64,000 bases of DNA from Bacteroidetes bacterium 37-13 (GTDB taxonomy: Bacteria; Bacteroidota; Bacteroidia; Chitinophagales; LD1). This document shows, in pieces, positions 10,128 to 18,128 of the stretch. The translations under genes were made by a program, and so were the position numbers. How positions within the stretch are numbered: the first letter of the stretch is position 1; every line of letters starts with the position of its first letter. Where the stretch lies: the NCBI GenBank assembly GCA_001897535.1, contig MKTC01000006.1, forward strand, positions 1 to 64,000, read 5' to 3'. The notes beneath the pieces are model-generated. The model did not search any database and was not told the origin of the DNA. It worked only from the letters and a program-made list of their open reading frames with translations.

Positions 10128-10952
10128 CTACAATCCAATCTCCTTATTTAAAAGAGAAACTAATTCAATCGCAATATTATTTTCCAATTTTTTATTATTA
10201 AATTTTACTACAGATTGAATTCCTTTTGTGGCATTGGTTAAAAATATTTCTGCCGCATTTTCAAGTTCAGAAACTGTAAAATTTTGCTCATAAATTTGAT
10301 AGCTGTTTTGCTGAAGCAACTGCAAAACTTTTTGACGCATCACACCGGCCACACAACCTGAATTTAAAGGCGGAGTAAGTAATAAACCATCACTCTTTCT
10401 AATAAAAACATTTGAACTCGTAGCTTCGCAAATAGCTTTATTTTCATTAAGCAGAATGGCATCATTCCAAGTATTTTTATTTGCTTCTTTTGCCGCCAAC
10501 ACAAACAATAAAGCACTACTCGATTTTATATTTCCAAGAGAATGAGAAGCCTTAAAATATTGCTTACTTAAACTAATAGTTTCAATAGTGTGTAAATGAA
10601 ATGCTTGCACATTATCATCTTCAGCTTCAACTAAAAAATCACATTGATTTGTTTCTGGCAAATAGCGCCCATTTCCTACTCTAAAAAAGTGTATGCGAAC
10701 GCGCGCATTCTTCAACTTATTAGCAATTAGAACTTTTGAAACTTCTTCCTCTAAATTAAATTTTTCCAACTCTAAAAACAAAACTTCGCAACTTGCTTTA
10801 ATTCTGTTTTCATGCAATGTTTCAAAAGTGATTTTATCATTAAAAACTCTAAAACTTTCAATAAAACCATCACCAAAAGCGAATCGATTTTGAGATGTGA
10901 AAATCGCATCTGTTTTGAAGTGTAAAGAGCCGTTGAAGTTTATGTAAATCAT
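10128..10952 (-). CDS. Class IV aminotransferase (aminodeoxychorismate lyase / BCAT fold)
   Basis: 274 residues when started at ATG 10952, which abuts the stop of the upstream gene. A longer frame to 11015 would add a non-homologous tail overlapping that gene. The fold is that of PLP-dependent class IV enzymes (BCAT, D-amino-acid aminotransferase, PabC): FNGSLHFKTDAIFTSQNRFAFGDGFIES at the start (given here in two parts, NGSL and RFAFGDGFIES), NKAICEATSSNVFIRK, and TPPLNSGCVAGVMRQKVL near the C-terminus. The likely choice is 4-amino-4-deoxychorismate lyase (PabC) for folate, but no pabA/B is nearby, so the substrate remains open. Confidence 0.82.
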   Translation of the reverse strand: MIYINFNGSLHFKTDAIFTSQNRFAFGDGFIESFRVFNDKITFETLHENRIKASCEVLFLELEKFNLEEEVSKVLIANKLKNARVRIHFFRVGNGRYLPETNQCDFLVEAEDDNVQAFHLHTIETISLSKQYFKASHSLGNIKSSSALLFVLAAKEANKNTWNDAILLNENKAICEATSSNVFIRKSDGLLLTPPLNSGCVAGVMRQKVLQLLQQNSYQIYEQNFTVSELENAAEIFLTNATKGIQSVVKFNNKKLENNIAIELVSLLNKEIGL

Positions 10953-10954
10953 AA

Positions 10955-11254
10955 CTACAAAAACAATCCTGTGAAGCCGTAAATTACTAAATTTACAAGT
11001 GGAGCCGCCATGCAAATAAAGCTTGCTTTTATTTTATTTTCTTGATAGTAAAGCCATGAAACAAAAATACCCGCAAGCGCTACCGCAGGAAAACTCATAA
11101 TAGAAAGAAAATTTACCCATTCTAAAATTGTGCCTCGAATTTCTCCTTTTAAAATAAACGGACTGTAAAGCGCCCAAAACGAAGTAGGCACCATAAATGC
11201 AGAATAGCCAATACTTGAAAGCAACAAAATATAGAATGCCTTATCTTTTGTCAT
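10955..11254 (-). CDS. Small three-helix membrane protein, unknown function
   Basis: A 99-residue protein with three hydrophobic segments, about residues 8-30, 46-68 and 77-98. The connecting loops are short, with few charges, and there is no signal-peptide cleavage site. I do not recognise the family. It lies four bases downstream of the ABC-F gene and its stop abuts the start of the aminotransferase gene, so all three are probably one minus-strand transcript. The gene is supported by position and clean frame rather than by homology. Confidence 0.65.
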   Translation of the reverse strand: MTKDKAFYILLLSSIGYSAFMVPTSFWALYSPFILKGEIRGTILEWVNFLSIMSFPAVALAGIFVSWLYYQENKIKASFICMAAPLVNLVIYGFTGLFL

Positions 11255-11258
11255 GCTG

Positions 11259-13184
11259 TTATGCTTCTATTTTAGCCACTGTGTTTTCCCACTTTTCCAT
11301 TTGTGCGGCAAGTTCAACTTTTAAACTATCGTATTGTTTAAAAAACTCTTGGGTGCTTTGCAATTTCTGAAACTCAACAGGATCTTGAAGTTTGGTTTCC
11401 GCATCTGCAATTTTAGCTTCTAACTCTGCAATTTTAGTTTCAGTTTTTTGTAGTTCTGCTTTTAGCTTTTTATCATTTTGAACATTTACTTCCGCAGGTT
11501 TGGCAACTACTGTTTGCTTAGGTTGTTGCTGCTTTGCTTTCTCTTCTTTTTCAGCTTCCCAAGCGCGCATATTTTCAGCAGCTTTTTTATCTAAAAACTC
11601 ATTTATAGAGCCTAAATGTTCTTTGATTCCTTGTGGTGTAAATTCGAAAATTTTATCTGTTAGATTATCTAAGAAATCTCGGTCGTGGCTAATCACAAGC
11701 ACTGTGCCTTCGTAGTTCTTCAAAGCATTTTTTAAAATCTCTTTCGAAAGCATATCCAAGTGGTTCGTTGGCTCGTCTAACACTAGGAAATTTCGTGGCT
11801 CTAAAATTAGGCGGCAAAGTGCTAACCTTCCCTTTTCGCCTCCGCTAAGCACCTTCACTTTTTTGTAAACATCATCGCCTTTAAAAAGGAAAGCACCAAG
11901 TAAATCACGCAGTTTGGTTCGTATATCGCCAACAGCAACTCTATCAACAGTTTCTAAAACTGTATCATTGGGATCCATGCTATCGGCTGCGTGTTGTGCA
12001 TAGTAGCCAATTGTTACATTATGACCCAAAGTTACTGTTCCGCTATTTTTCTCTAAATCGTTTACTAAAATTCTGGAGAAGGTAGTTTTTCCCATTCCGT
12101 TTTTCCCAAGAAAAGCAATTTTTTCACCGCGATTTATTTCTAAACTTTGGTTATCAATCACTGTTCTATCGCCATATTTTTTAGTAATCTTTTCAGCGGT
12201 AAGCACTACTTTTCCTGATGCTTGAGCCGGAGGGAAACGCAAATTGATAGCGGCAACATTTTCATCTTCCACCTCAATTTTATCCATTTTGTCTAACTTC
12301 TTAATAAGCGACTGCGCGAAAGTTGCTTTAGATGCTTTAGCTCTAAAGCGTTCGATATTCCGCTCTATTTGGGCAATTTCGCGCTGCTGATTTTTAGCTG
12401 CATTTACCACTTGCGCTCTGCGTTCAACGCGCAAAGTTGTGTATTGCGTATAAGGTACGGGATAATCTTCAATATCGCCATTTACCACTTCTACTGTGCG
12501 GTTGGTAATATTATCTAAAAATGCTCTATCGTGGCTCACCATCATTATTGCACCTGGATAATCCTTCAAAAATTTTTCAAGCCAAATTACCGATTCAATA
12601 TCTAAGTGGTTGGTCGGTTCATCTAATAAAACCAAATCCGGACGTTGCAATAAAATTTTGGCTAATTCAATACGCATTTGCCAACCTCCGCTTAACTCGC
12701 TTACCTTCTTTTCAAAATCTCTTTGTTCAAATCCTAACCCTTTTAAAACACGCTCCGTTTGCTCGTCCATGCTGTATGCATCGTGAATTTCTAACTGATG
12801 CTCTACTTCCTGCATTTCGTTAATTAAATCCATGTACGAGTCACTTTCGTAATCGGTTCTGGTTTCAAGTTCGTGAACAATCTTGTCTTTTCGCTCCACC
12901 ATTGCCATCGTGTCTTCAAAAGCACGTTTGGTTTCATCAATAACTGTAAGTTTCGATTGTGAATTGATTTCTTGTGGCAAGTAGCCAATAATTGTTCCTT
13001 TCGGATACATAATATCGCCACCATCAATTTGTTGAATGCCTTTCAACACTTTTAATAGTGTAGATTTTCCGGCACCGTTTCTTCCAACCAAACCAATTTT
13101 ATCGTTTTTGTTGATTAAGAAACTTATTTCATCAAACATTGTTCTGCCGCCAAAAGCAAGAAATACATTAGAAATCGCTATCAT
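11259..13184 (-). CDS. ABC-F family ATPase
   Basis: A 641-residue soluble protein with two ABC domains and no membrane segment. Walker A motifs are GRNGAGKST (residues 36-44) and GKNGMGKTT. Signature motifs are LSGGWQMR and LSGGEKGRLALCR. Both Walker B regions read DEPTNHLD. A charged linker lies between the domains, and the C-terminus (about 550-641) is Lys/Glu-rich and predicted coiled coil, as in Uup-type members. ABC-F proteins bind the ribosomal E site and act in translation or ribosome rescue; some protect against antibiotics. Nothing in the sequence selects a resistance role. A TACTTTCGC box lies nine bases upstream of the ATG. Confidence 0.93.
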   Translation of the reverse strand: MIAISNVFLAFGGRTMFDEISFLINKNDKIGLVGRNGAGKSTLLKVLKGIQQIDGGDIMYPKGTIIGYLPQEINSQSKLTVIDETKRAFEDTMAMVERKDKIVHELETRTDYESDSYMDLINEMQEVEHQLEIHDAYSMDEQTERVLKGLGFEQRDFEKKVSELSGGWQMRIELAKILLQRPDLVLLDEPTNHLDIESVIWLEKFLKDYPGAIMMVSHDRAFLDNITNRTVEVVNGDIEDYPVPYTQYTTLRVERRAQVVNAAKNQQREIAQIERNIERFRAKASKATFAQSLIKKLDKMDKIEVEDENVAAINLRFPPAQASGKVVLTAEKITKKYGDRTVIDNQSLEINRGEKIAFLGKNGMGKTTFSRILVNDLEKNSGTVTLGHNVTIGYYAQHAADSMDPNDTVLETVDRVAVGDIRTKLRDLLGAFLFKGDDVYKKVKVLSGGEKGRLALCRLILEPRNFLVLDEPTNHLDMLSKEILKNALKNYEGTVLVISHDRDFLDNLTDKIFEFTPQGIKEHLGSINEFLDKKAAENMRAWEAEKEEKAKQQQPKQTVVAKPAEVNVQNDKKLKAELQKTETKIAELEAKIADAETKLQDPVEFQKLQSTQEFFKQYDSLKVELAAQMEKWENTVAKIEA

Positions 13185-13192
13185 AAGAGGGC

Positions 13193-13201
13193 GCGAAAGT
13201 A
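13193..13201 (-). promoter_or_regulatory. Possible -7 box of the ABC-F gene
   Basis: TACTTTCGC on the minus strand, close to ATG 13184. The same nine bases recur upstream of the EamA transporter at 22190-22198. Confidence 0.4.
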
Positions 13202-13428
13202 CAAGGTATTTCGGTATTTTTTCGATTGCATTTGCATTTATATAGTTAAAACATAATCAAAAAATGAATAAACGCTTGCTATTACTTGTTCTTAGATATA
13301 AAATCTGTTTTCTCTCTATTTTTTAAACATTACAAAAAGTAGTTAAAAGCAGCTAATCCACTCCTAATATTAAAAGGCTTTATGGCGAAATTCGTCATTT
13401 TACTTTCAACAAAAAATAAGGAGTAAAT

Positions 13429-14307
13429 ATGAAAAACAGAAGTGTGGAATTAGTTGCAAATGCAGGTGCTATTCACAGTGTTGGCGATGGGTTTAGAGTT
13501 CATACTTTTTTTCCGAGCAGCTACCGATTAGATATGTACAGAATGAGTCCATTTATTTTATTGGACTATAATCCCAAAATACATTTTGCGCCTTCGCAAA
13601 CTCCGCGTGGCGTGGGCGTTCATCCGCATCGCGGTTTTGAAACTGTAACCATTGCTTACAAAGGGAAAGTGCAGCATCACGACAGCAGCGGTGGCGGAGG
13701 TGTAATTGAAGAAGGTGATGTGCAATGGATGACTGCTGCCAGCGGTGTTTTACACAAAGAATATCATGAAGAAGAATGGAGCAAAAAGGGTGGCGATTTC
13801 CAAATGGTTCAGCTTTGGGTAAATCTTCCGGCTAAAGATAAAATGAGCGCCCCTAAGTATCAAGCACTAAAAAGCGCGGAAATAAACAAGTATAAAATTG
13901 ATGATGCGGGTAGTGAGATTGGCGTAATTGCAGGCGATTTCAACGGGGTAAAAGGTTCAGCAGTTACTTTTTCTCCGGTAAATTTATTGAATATTAAACT
14001 AAAATCAGGAACCGAATTACCTCTTTCATTTCCTGAGAAATTTAATACTGCATTATTGGTAATTGAAGGTGAAGTTTTGGTAAATGGTACAGAAAAAGTA
14101 CTTGCTGATAGTTTGGCTTTAATGGCAAACGATGGCGAAGGATTTAAAATTAAAGCAGTAAATGATTCGGTTGTTTTAGTTTTAAGTGGAGAGCCCATAA
14201 ACGAGCCATTAGTTGCTCACGGTCCGTTTGTAATGAACACCAAACAGGAGATTATTCAAGCATTTCAAGATTTTGAAAACGGAAAATTTGGATATTTAGA
14301 AGATTAA
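13429..14307 (+). CDS. Pirin family protein
   Basis: A 292-residue bicupin protein. The N-terminal pirin cupin has the metal-ligand motif HPHRGFETVTIAYKG, then HHDSSGGGGVIEEGDVQWM and ASGVLHKE, giving the usual three His plus Glu iron site. The second cupin (pirin_C) spans about residues 175-285. Bacterial pirins include quercetin-2,3-dioxygenase-like enzymes and redox regulators; the role here cannot be decided. An unusual feature for this window is a purine-rich AAGGAG about seven bases before the ATG, which could be a real ribosome-binding site. A TACTTTCA box lies at 13401-13408. Confidence 0.93.
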   Translation: MKNRSVELVANAGAIHSVGDGFRVHTFFPSSYRLDMYRMSPFILLDYNPKIHFAPSQTPRGVGVHPHRGFETVTIAYKGKVQHHDSSGGGGVIEEGDVQWMTAASGVLHKEYHEEEWSKKGGDFQMVQLWVNLPAKDKMSAPKYQALKSAEINKYKIDDAGSEIGVIAGDFNGVKGSAVTFSPVNLLNIKLKSGTELPLSFPEKFNTALLVIEGEVLVNGTEKVLADSLALMANDGEGFKIKAVNDSVVLVLSGEPINEPLVAHGPFVMNTKQEIIQAFQDFENGKFGYLED

Positions 14308-14412
14308 AACCTCAACTGTAAATTTCACAAACTAAAGTAGGAATTTGACAATTATTTTAAAGCTTCGATTTGCATCTTTGCATTATTAAAAAAAACAGAA
14401 CGATTAAACTTT

Positions 14413-14637
14413 ATGGAAAACAGCAATCAAAATTTTCAATTTAAAACAAACATCAATTGCAGCGGATGTGTAGCTAATGTGAAACCATTTTTAGACAATG
14501 CTGTCGGCAATCAAAATTGGTCAGTTGATACAACAAACAAAGACAAAATATTAACTATACAATCTGCCGAAATTTCTAAAGAAGAAGTAATTGCTACCAT
14601 TCAAAAAGCAGGATATAAAATTGAATCTTTAAACTAA
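14413..14637 (+). CDS. Heavy-metal-associated (HMA) domain protein
   Basis: A 74-residue single-domain protein of the CopZ/Atx1 ferredoxin-like fold. The metal-binding CxxC is Cys16-Ser-Gly-Cys19 in TNINCSGCVANVKPFLD, and the fold ends with EVIATIQKAGYKIESL. Such proteins shuttle Cu(I) or similar soft metals in the cytoplasm. The next gene, 11 bases downstream, encodes an exported DUF3347 protein, a domain also found with copper efflux components, so the pair probably handles copper. No P-type ATPase is in the window. Confidence 0.88.
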   Translation: MENSNQNFQFKTNINCSGCVANVKPFLDNAVGNQNWSVDTTNKDKILTIQSAEISKEEVIATIQKAGYKIESLN

Positions 14638-14648
14638 AATAAATCAAA

Positions 14649-15092
14649 ATGAAAAACTTACTATTAGTATTTGCATTCGTTACGTTCGGAATATTTTCGT
14701 TTGCACAAAATTCTGGCAATCCGTTAAACAGCTACTACAACGTGAAAGACGCATTAGTAAAAAGCGATGGCAAAGGTGCATCTGTTGCAATTCAGTCTTT
14801 TCAAAAAGATGTGAGCAACGATGCCACTCTTTCTAAAAACACAGCTTTAGTTAATGCAATTGCAAAATTTGCAGCAGCTAAAAACGTTGAAAAACAACGT
14901 GCCGTTTTCAATGAGCTTTCTACTAACTTTTGGGATGCAGTAAAAGCTCAAAAAGGCAAGCAAACCGTTTACTACCAATATTGCCCAATGAAAAAGGGAT
15001 ACTGGCTAAGTCAAAATAGTGAAATATTAAATCCGTACTACGGCAGTTCGATGCTCAACTGCGGCAAAGTGGTAGAAACACTAAACAAATAA
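14649..15092 (+). CDS. Exported DUF3347 protein, probable copper-related
   Basis: A 147-residue protein with a signal peptide (MKNLLLVFAFVTFGIFSFAQ). The mature part is a small helical DUF3347 domain. Its hallmark C-terminal stretch contains YYQYCPMKKGYWLS and then NPYYGSSMLNCGKV, with Cys and Met residues suited to soft-metal binding. DUF3347 occurs at the end of some CusB-like adaptors and as free periplasmic proteins. It follows the HMA gene by 11 bases, so the two are probably co-expressed. Confidence 0.85.
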   Translation: MKNLLLVFAFVTFGIFSFAQNSGNPLNSYYNVKDALVKSDGKGASVAIQSFQKDVSNDATLSKNTALVNAIAKFAAAKNVEKQRAVFNELSTNFWDAVKAQKGKQTVYYQYCPMKKGYWLSQNSEILNPYYGSSMLNCGKVVETLNK

Positions 15093-15155
15093 AATACTAA
15101 AGCGTAGCTTTGTTTGTGCTTTAATTCAAAATTTCTTAAAAAGTAATTTGTACAG

Positions 15156-15183
15156 TTTAATGCCCTTACTTTAGGGCATTAAA
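15156..15183. promoter_or_regulatory. Perfect 11-bp inverted repeat upstream of AhpD-like gene
   Basis: TTTAATGCCCT at 15156-15166 and its exact complement AGGGCATTAAA at 15173-15183, with the six-base loop TACTTT. The right arm ends 11 bases before ATG 15195 and is followed by a short T-run. It can be read as the terminator of the DUF3347 gene or as an operator over the promoter of the next gene. Confidence 0.6.
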
Positions 15184-15194
15184 TTTTTATAGCC

Positions 15195-15641
15195 ATGAAA
15201 CAAAGAATAAACGTGAGTGAATTAGTGCCACAGGCTTTTAATGTAATGATTGAGATGGAGAAATATCTTCATTCATGCAATTTAGACCATTTACTTAGAG
15301 AACTTATAAAAATAAGAGTTTCGCAAATAAACAAATGCGCTTACTGCTTAGAAATGCATACCGAAGATGCACGAAAATCGGGGGAAACAGAGCAGCGAAT
15401 TTATGCACTTTCGGCCTGGGAAGAAAGTCCGCTTTTTACCGATGCGGAACGTGCTGTTTTAGCCTTTGTTGAAGAAGTTACCAATATATCGCAACATGGG
15501 GTAAGTGATAAAACTTTTGCTAATCTTCAGCAACATTTTAGCGATAATCTTATTGCACAAATTATTATTACAACCAACCAAATTAATTCTTGGAATAGAA
15601 TTGCAGTTGCCACAAAACAATTTCACCCTATCAAAAAGTAG
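15195..15641 (+). CDS. Carboxymuconolactone decarboxylase / AhpD-like protein
   Basis: A 148-residue all-helical protein of the AhpD/CMD fold. The redox motif is complete: Cys48-Ala-Tyr-Cys51 with His55 in INKCAYCLEMHTEDA. It belongs to the alkylhydroperoxidase-like subgroup that reduces peroxides through the CxxC disulfide. The second half has TDAERAVLAFVEEVT and the typical ITTNQINSWNRIAV. It is transcribed singly. A strong inverted repeat sits just before the start codon and may be its operator. The downstream priA gene converges, with only two bases between stop codons. Confidence 0.9.
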   Translation: MKQRINVSELVPQAFNVMIEMEKYLHSCNLDHLLRELIKIRVSQINKCAYCLEMHTEDARKSGETEQRIYALSAWEESPLFTDAERAVLAFVEEVTNISQHGVSDKTFANLQQHFSDNLIAQIIITTNQINSWNRIAVATKQFHPIKK

Positions 15642-15643
15642 GC

Positions 15644-18094
15644 TCACAAATCTACATCAATAGAAATGCGAATTGCTTTAAAATCTTTGATTTGATGAAG
15701 GTCAATTGCAACGTCTCGAATTGCATTTTTCATTACTGCCAATGAACCGGTTTCCATTGTTGGTTTAATAAGAATTTCACGTAAGAAATTGTTATTTATT
15801 TTACTCACAAAAGGTATAGACGGACCAAGCACCTGCACCTTTATTTTTTTCTTTAAAGAATTAGCCAGCCAAAGCGCTGCCTGCTCAACTGTTTGAACGT
15901 TTTTACCGCTAACTGTTATTTGCAAAAGTTTAGTAAATGGCGGATATAGAAATTGCTGTCTTGTGATAATTTCGCTTTCGTAAAGTGCCTTAAAATCATT
16001 ATGAATAATGAGCTGAAAAATCTGGTGTGAAGGATTTGAGGTTTGAATAATTACCCTGCCTGAACTATCCTTTCTTCCTGCTCTGCCACTCACTTGCGTA
16101 ATAAGCTGAAATGCACGCTCAGCACTTCGATATCCAGGGTGATAAATCATTCTATCTGCATCAATAATTCCAACCAAACCAACACGGTCAAAATCCAAAC
16201 CTTTACTCACCATTTGTGTGCCTACCAAAATATCAATTTCATTATTTTCAAAAGCGGCAATTACATTGGCAAAACCTGTTTTTGTTTTCAACGAATCTAA
16301 ATCTAATCGCGCCACACGAACTGCCGGAAAATACTCTTGAATTTCTTCCTCAATTTGTTCAGTTCCCTTACCGCTAATTTCAAGTGTTGGCGAACTGCAA
16401 TTCTTGCATTTTGTTTCCAACTTTTCTTGATAGCCGCAATAATGGCAAACCAATTTGTGCAAGTATTTATGATAGGTTAAACTCACATCGCAGTTCTTGC
16501 ACATGTACACATAATCACAGGTAGTACATTTTTGATATTCAGCATAACCACGTCTATTCAAAAACAAAATAGTTTGCTTCTTCTCGTTTAGTTGATGTTG
16601 AATATTATCTAAAAGTTCTTGCGAAAAATTACCTTTTACTTCTTTCTGCTTCCGCGCAATTTTCATATTTACCAACTCAATAGATGGCAAAGAGGCATTG
16701 CCAAACCGGCTGTTCATTTCAACCAAACCATACTTGCTGCGCTTAGCATTAAACATACTTTCTACCGAAGGCGTGGCGCTGCCTAAAACCACTTTTGCTC
16801 CGTGCATTTGTGCAAGCATTATTGCTGTATCGCGAGCTTGGTAGCGCGGAGGCGGATCAGTTTGTTTGTAGGAATTATCGTGCTCTTCGTCCACCACAAT
16901 TAAGCCTAAATTTTTATAAGGAAGAAAGAGAGCAGAGCGTGCGCCTAATAGAACTTTGTATTCTCCATTTAGCACTTTGTGCCAAATTTCCACACGCTCG
17001 TTCAGGTTGAATTTTGAATGATAAATTCCTATTTCATTTCCAAAAAATTTTCGTAAGCGATTGATGAGTTGTGCAGTTAATGCAATTTCCGGAAGTAAGA
17101 ACAGTGCTTGCTTTCCTTCGCTTACTACTTGTTGAATTAACTCTGTGTAAACAATGGTTTTTCCGCTTCCTGTAACACCATGAAGAAGTACAGTTTGTTT
17201 ATCTTCAAAATGTGATTGGATTGATTGTAAACTTTCAAGTTGTAAACTGCTGAGTGTATGATTCTCAACCACTTCGTTTTGCAAAATCCCCAACCTTGAG
17301 ACTTCAGATTTTACTTCAATAAAAACTTGTTTTTCAACTAAGCGCTTTAGTACAGACGCATCAGTGTTACTCAATTTCAGCAGTTCTGCTTTTTTAATAA
17401 AAGCGTTCTGTTTTCCTATTTGCATATAAGCCAAAAGCAATTCTACTTGCTTTGGCGCACGCTGCATTTCTTCGAACAGCTTTTCTAATTCATCTTCATT
17501 TCTATACTTTTCATTTAGGCGAATAAAAGTTTCAAAACGAGGTTTATATTTTAGTGTTAATTCTTCTTTACTTAATGCGATTCCTTCATTAAAAAGTTTT
17601 TGAAGAATATTGTAAACACTGCGCTTTTGTAATAGATTTTGCACATCGGGCAAGCCCATTTCCTTTTTATTCCGCAAGGCTTGAACCACCGAAAATTCTT
17701 CATCACTTAATGAATTAAAATCACCTTCAAAATATTCATTAAAGTAAATTCTTGTTTCGCTATTTAGCTTTAATCCACTTGGCAAAGCCGCGTTCATTAC
17801 TTCACCAATGGTACACAAATAATAATCTGCTATCCACTGCCAATGCTTCAACTGGATTGGCGTTACCAAAGGTTCTTCATCTGCTATTGTTTCAATAAGT
17901 CGGGGTTTCACAGCAGGTGTTTCGTTGTGAATTTTAGAAACAATACCTGTGTAAAGTTTATCAGTTTTAAAAGGAACAATTACGCGATGCCCAACTTGCA
18001 CCACACCAACTAACTCAATGGGAATGGCGTAAGTAAACGCTCTTGGAAGCGCTAAAGGCAAAATAATATCAGCATAAGTTATGAAACCGCTCAC
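15644..18094 (-). CDS. priA: Primosomal protein N' (PriA helicase)
   Basis: An 816-residue protein with GTG start. It restarts collapsed replication forks by binding D-loops and loading DnaB. In order: an N-terminal 3'-DNA-binding domain, a winged helix, a helicase core with Walker A GVTGSGKT (about 306-313) and DEEHD, a zinc-binding insert with eight cysteines (CTTCDYVYMCKNC, CHYCG, CKNCSS; about 520-565), then the SQVSGRAGR-type motif VI (QVSGRAGRKDSSGR). A TACGTTTG box stands five bases before the GTG, yet recJ ends only 34 bp upstream, so both an internal promoter and co-transcription are possible. Confidence 0.96.
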   Translation of the reverse strand: MSGFITYADIILPLALPRAFTYAIPIELVGVVQVGHRVIVPFKTDKLYTGIVSKIHNETPAVKPRLIETIADEEPLVTPIQLKHWQWIADYYLCTIGEVMNAALPSGLKLNSETRIYFNEYFEGDFNSLSDEEFSVVQALRNKKEMGLPDVQNLLQKRSVYNILQKLFNEGIALSKEELTLKYKPRFETFIRLNEKYRNEDELEKLFEEMQRAPKQVELLLAYMQIGKQNAFIKKAELLKLSNTDASVLKRLVEKQVFIEVKSEVSRLGILQNEVVENHTLSSLQLESLQSIQSHFEDKQTVLLHGVTGSGKTIVYTELIQQVVSEGKQALFLLPEIALTAQLINRLRKFFGNEIGIYHSKFNLNERVEIWHKVLNGEYKVLLGARSALFLPYKNLGLIVVDEEHDNSYKQTDPPPRYQARDTAIMLAQMHGAKVVLGSATPSVESMFNAKRSKYGLVEMNSRFGNASLPSIELVNMKIARKQKEVKGNFSQELLDNIQHQLNEKKQTILFLNRRGYAEYQKCTTCDYVYMCKNCDVSLTYHKYLHKLVCHYCGYQEKLETKCKNCSSPTLEISGKGTEQIEEEIQEYFPAVRVARLDLDSLKTKTGFANVIAAFENNEIDILVGTQMVSKGLDFDRVGLVGIIDADRMIYHPGYRSAERAFQLITQVSGRAGRKDSSGRVIIQTSNPSHQIFQLIIHNDFKALYESEIITRQQFLYPPFTKLLQITVSGKNVQTVEQAALWLANSLKKKIKVQVLGPSIPFVSKINNNFLREILIKPTMETGSLAVMKNAIRDVAIDLHQIKDFKAIRISIDVDL

Positions 18095-18098
18095 CGTT

Positions 18099-18106
18099 CA
18101 AACGTA
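18099..18106 (-). promoter_or_regulatory. Possible -7 box of priA
   Basis: TACGTTTG on the minus strand is an exact match to TAnnTTTG, in the 34-bp gap between recJ and priA. Confidence 0.4.
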
Positions 18107-18128
18107 GTGAATTTGAATATCTTTTTAA

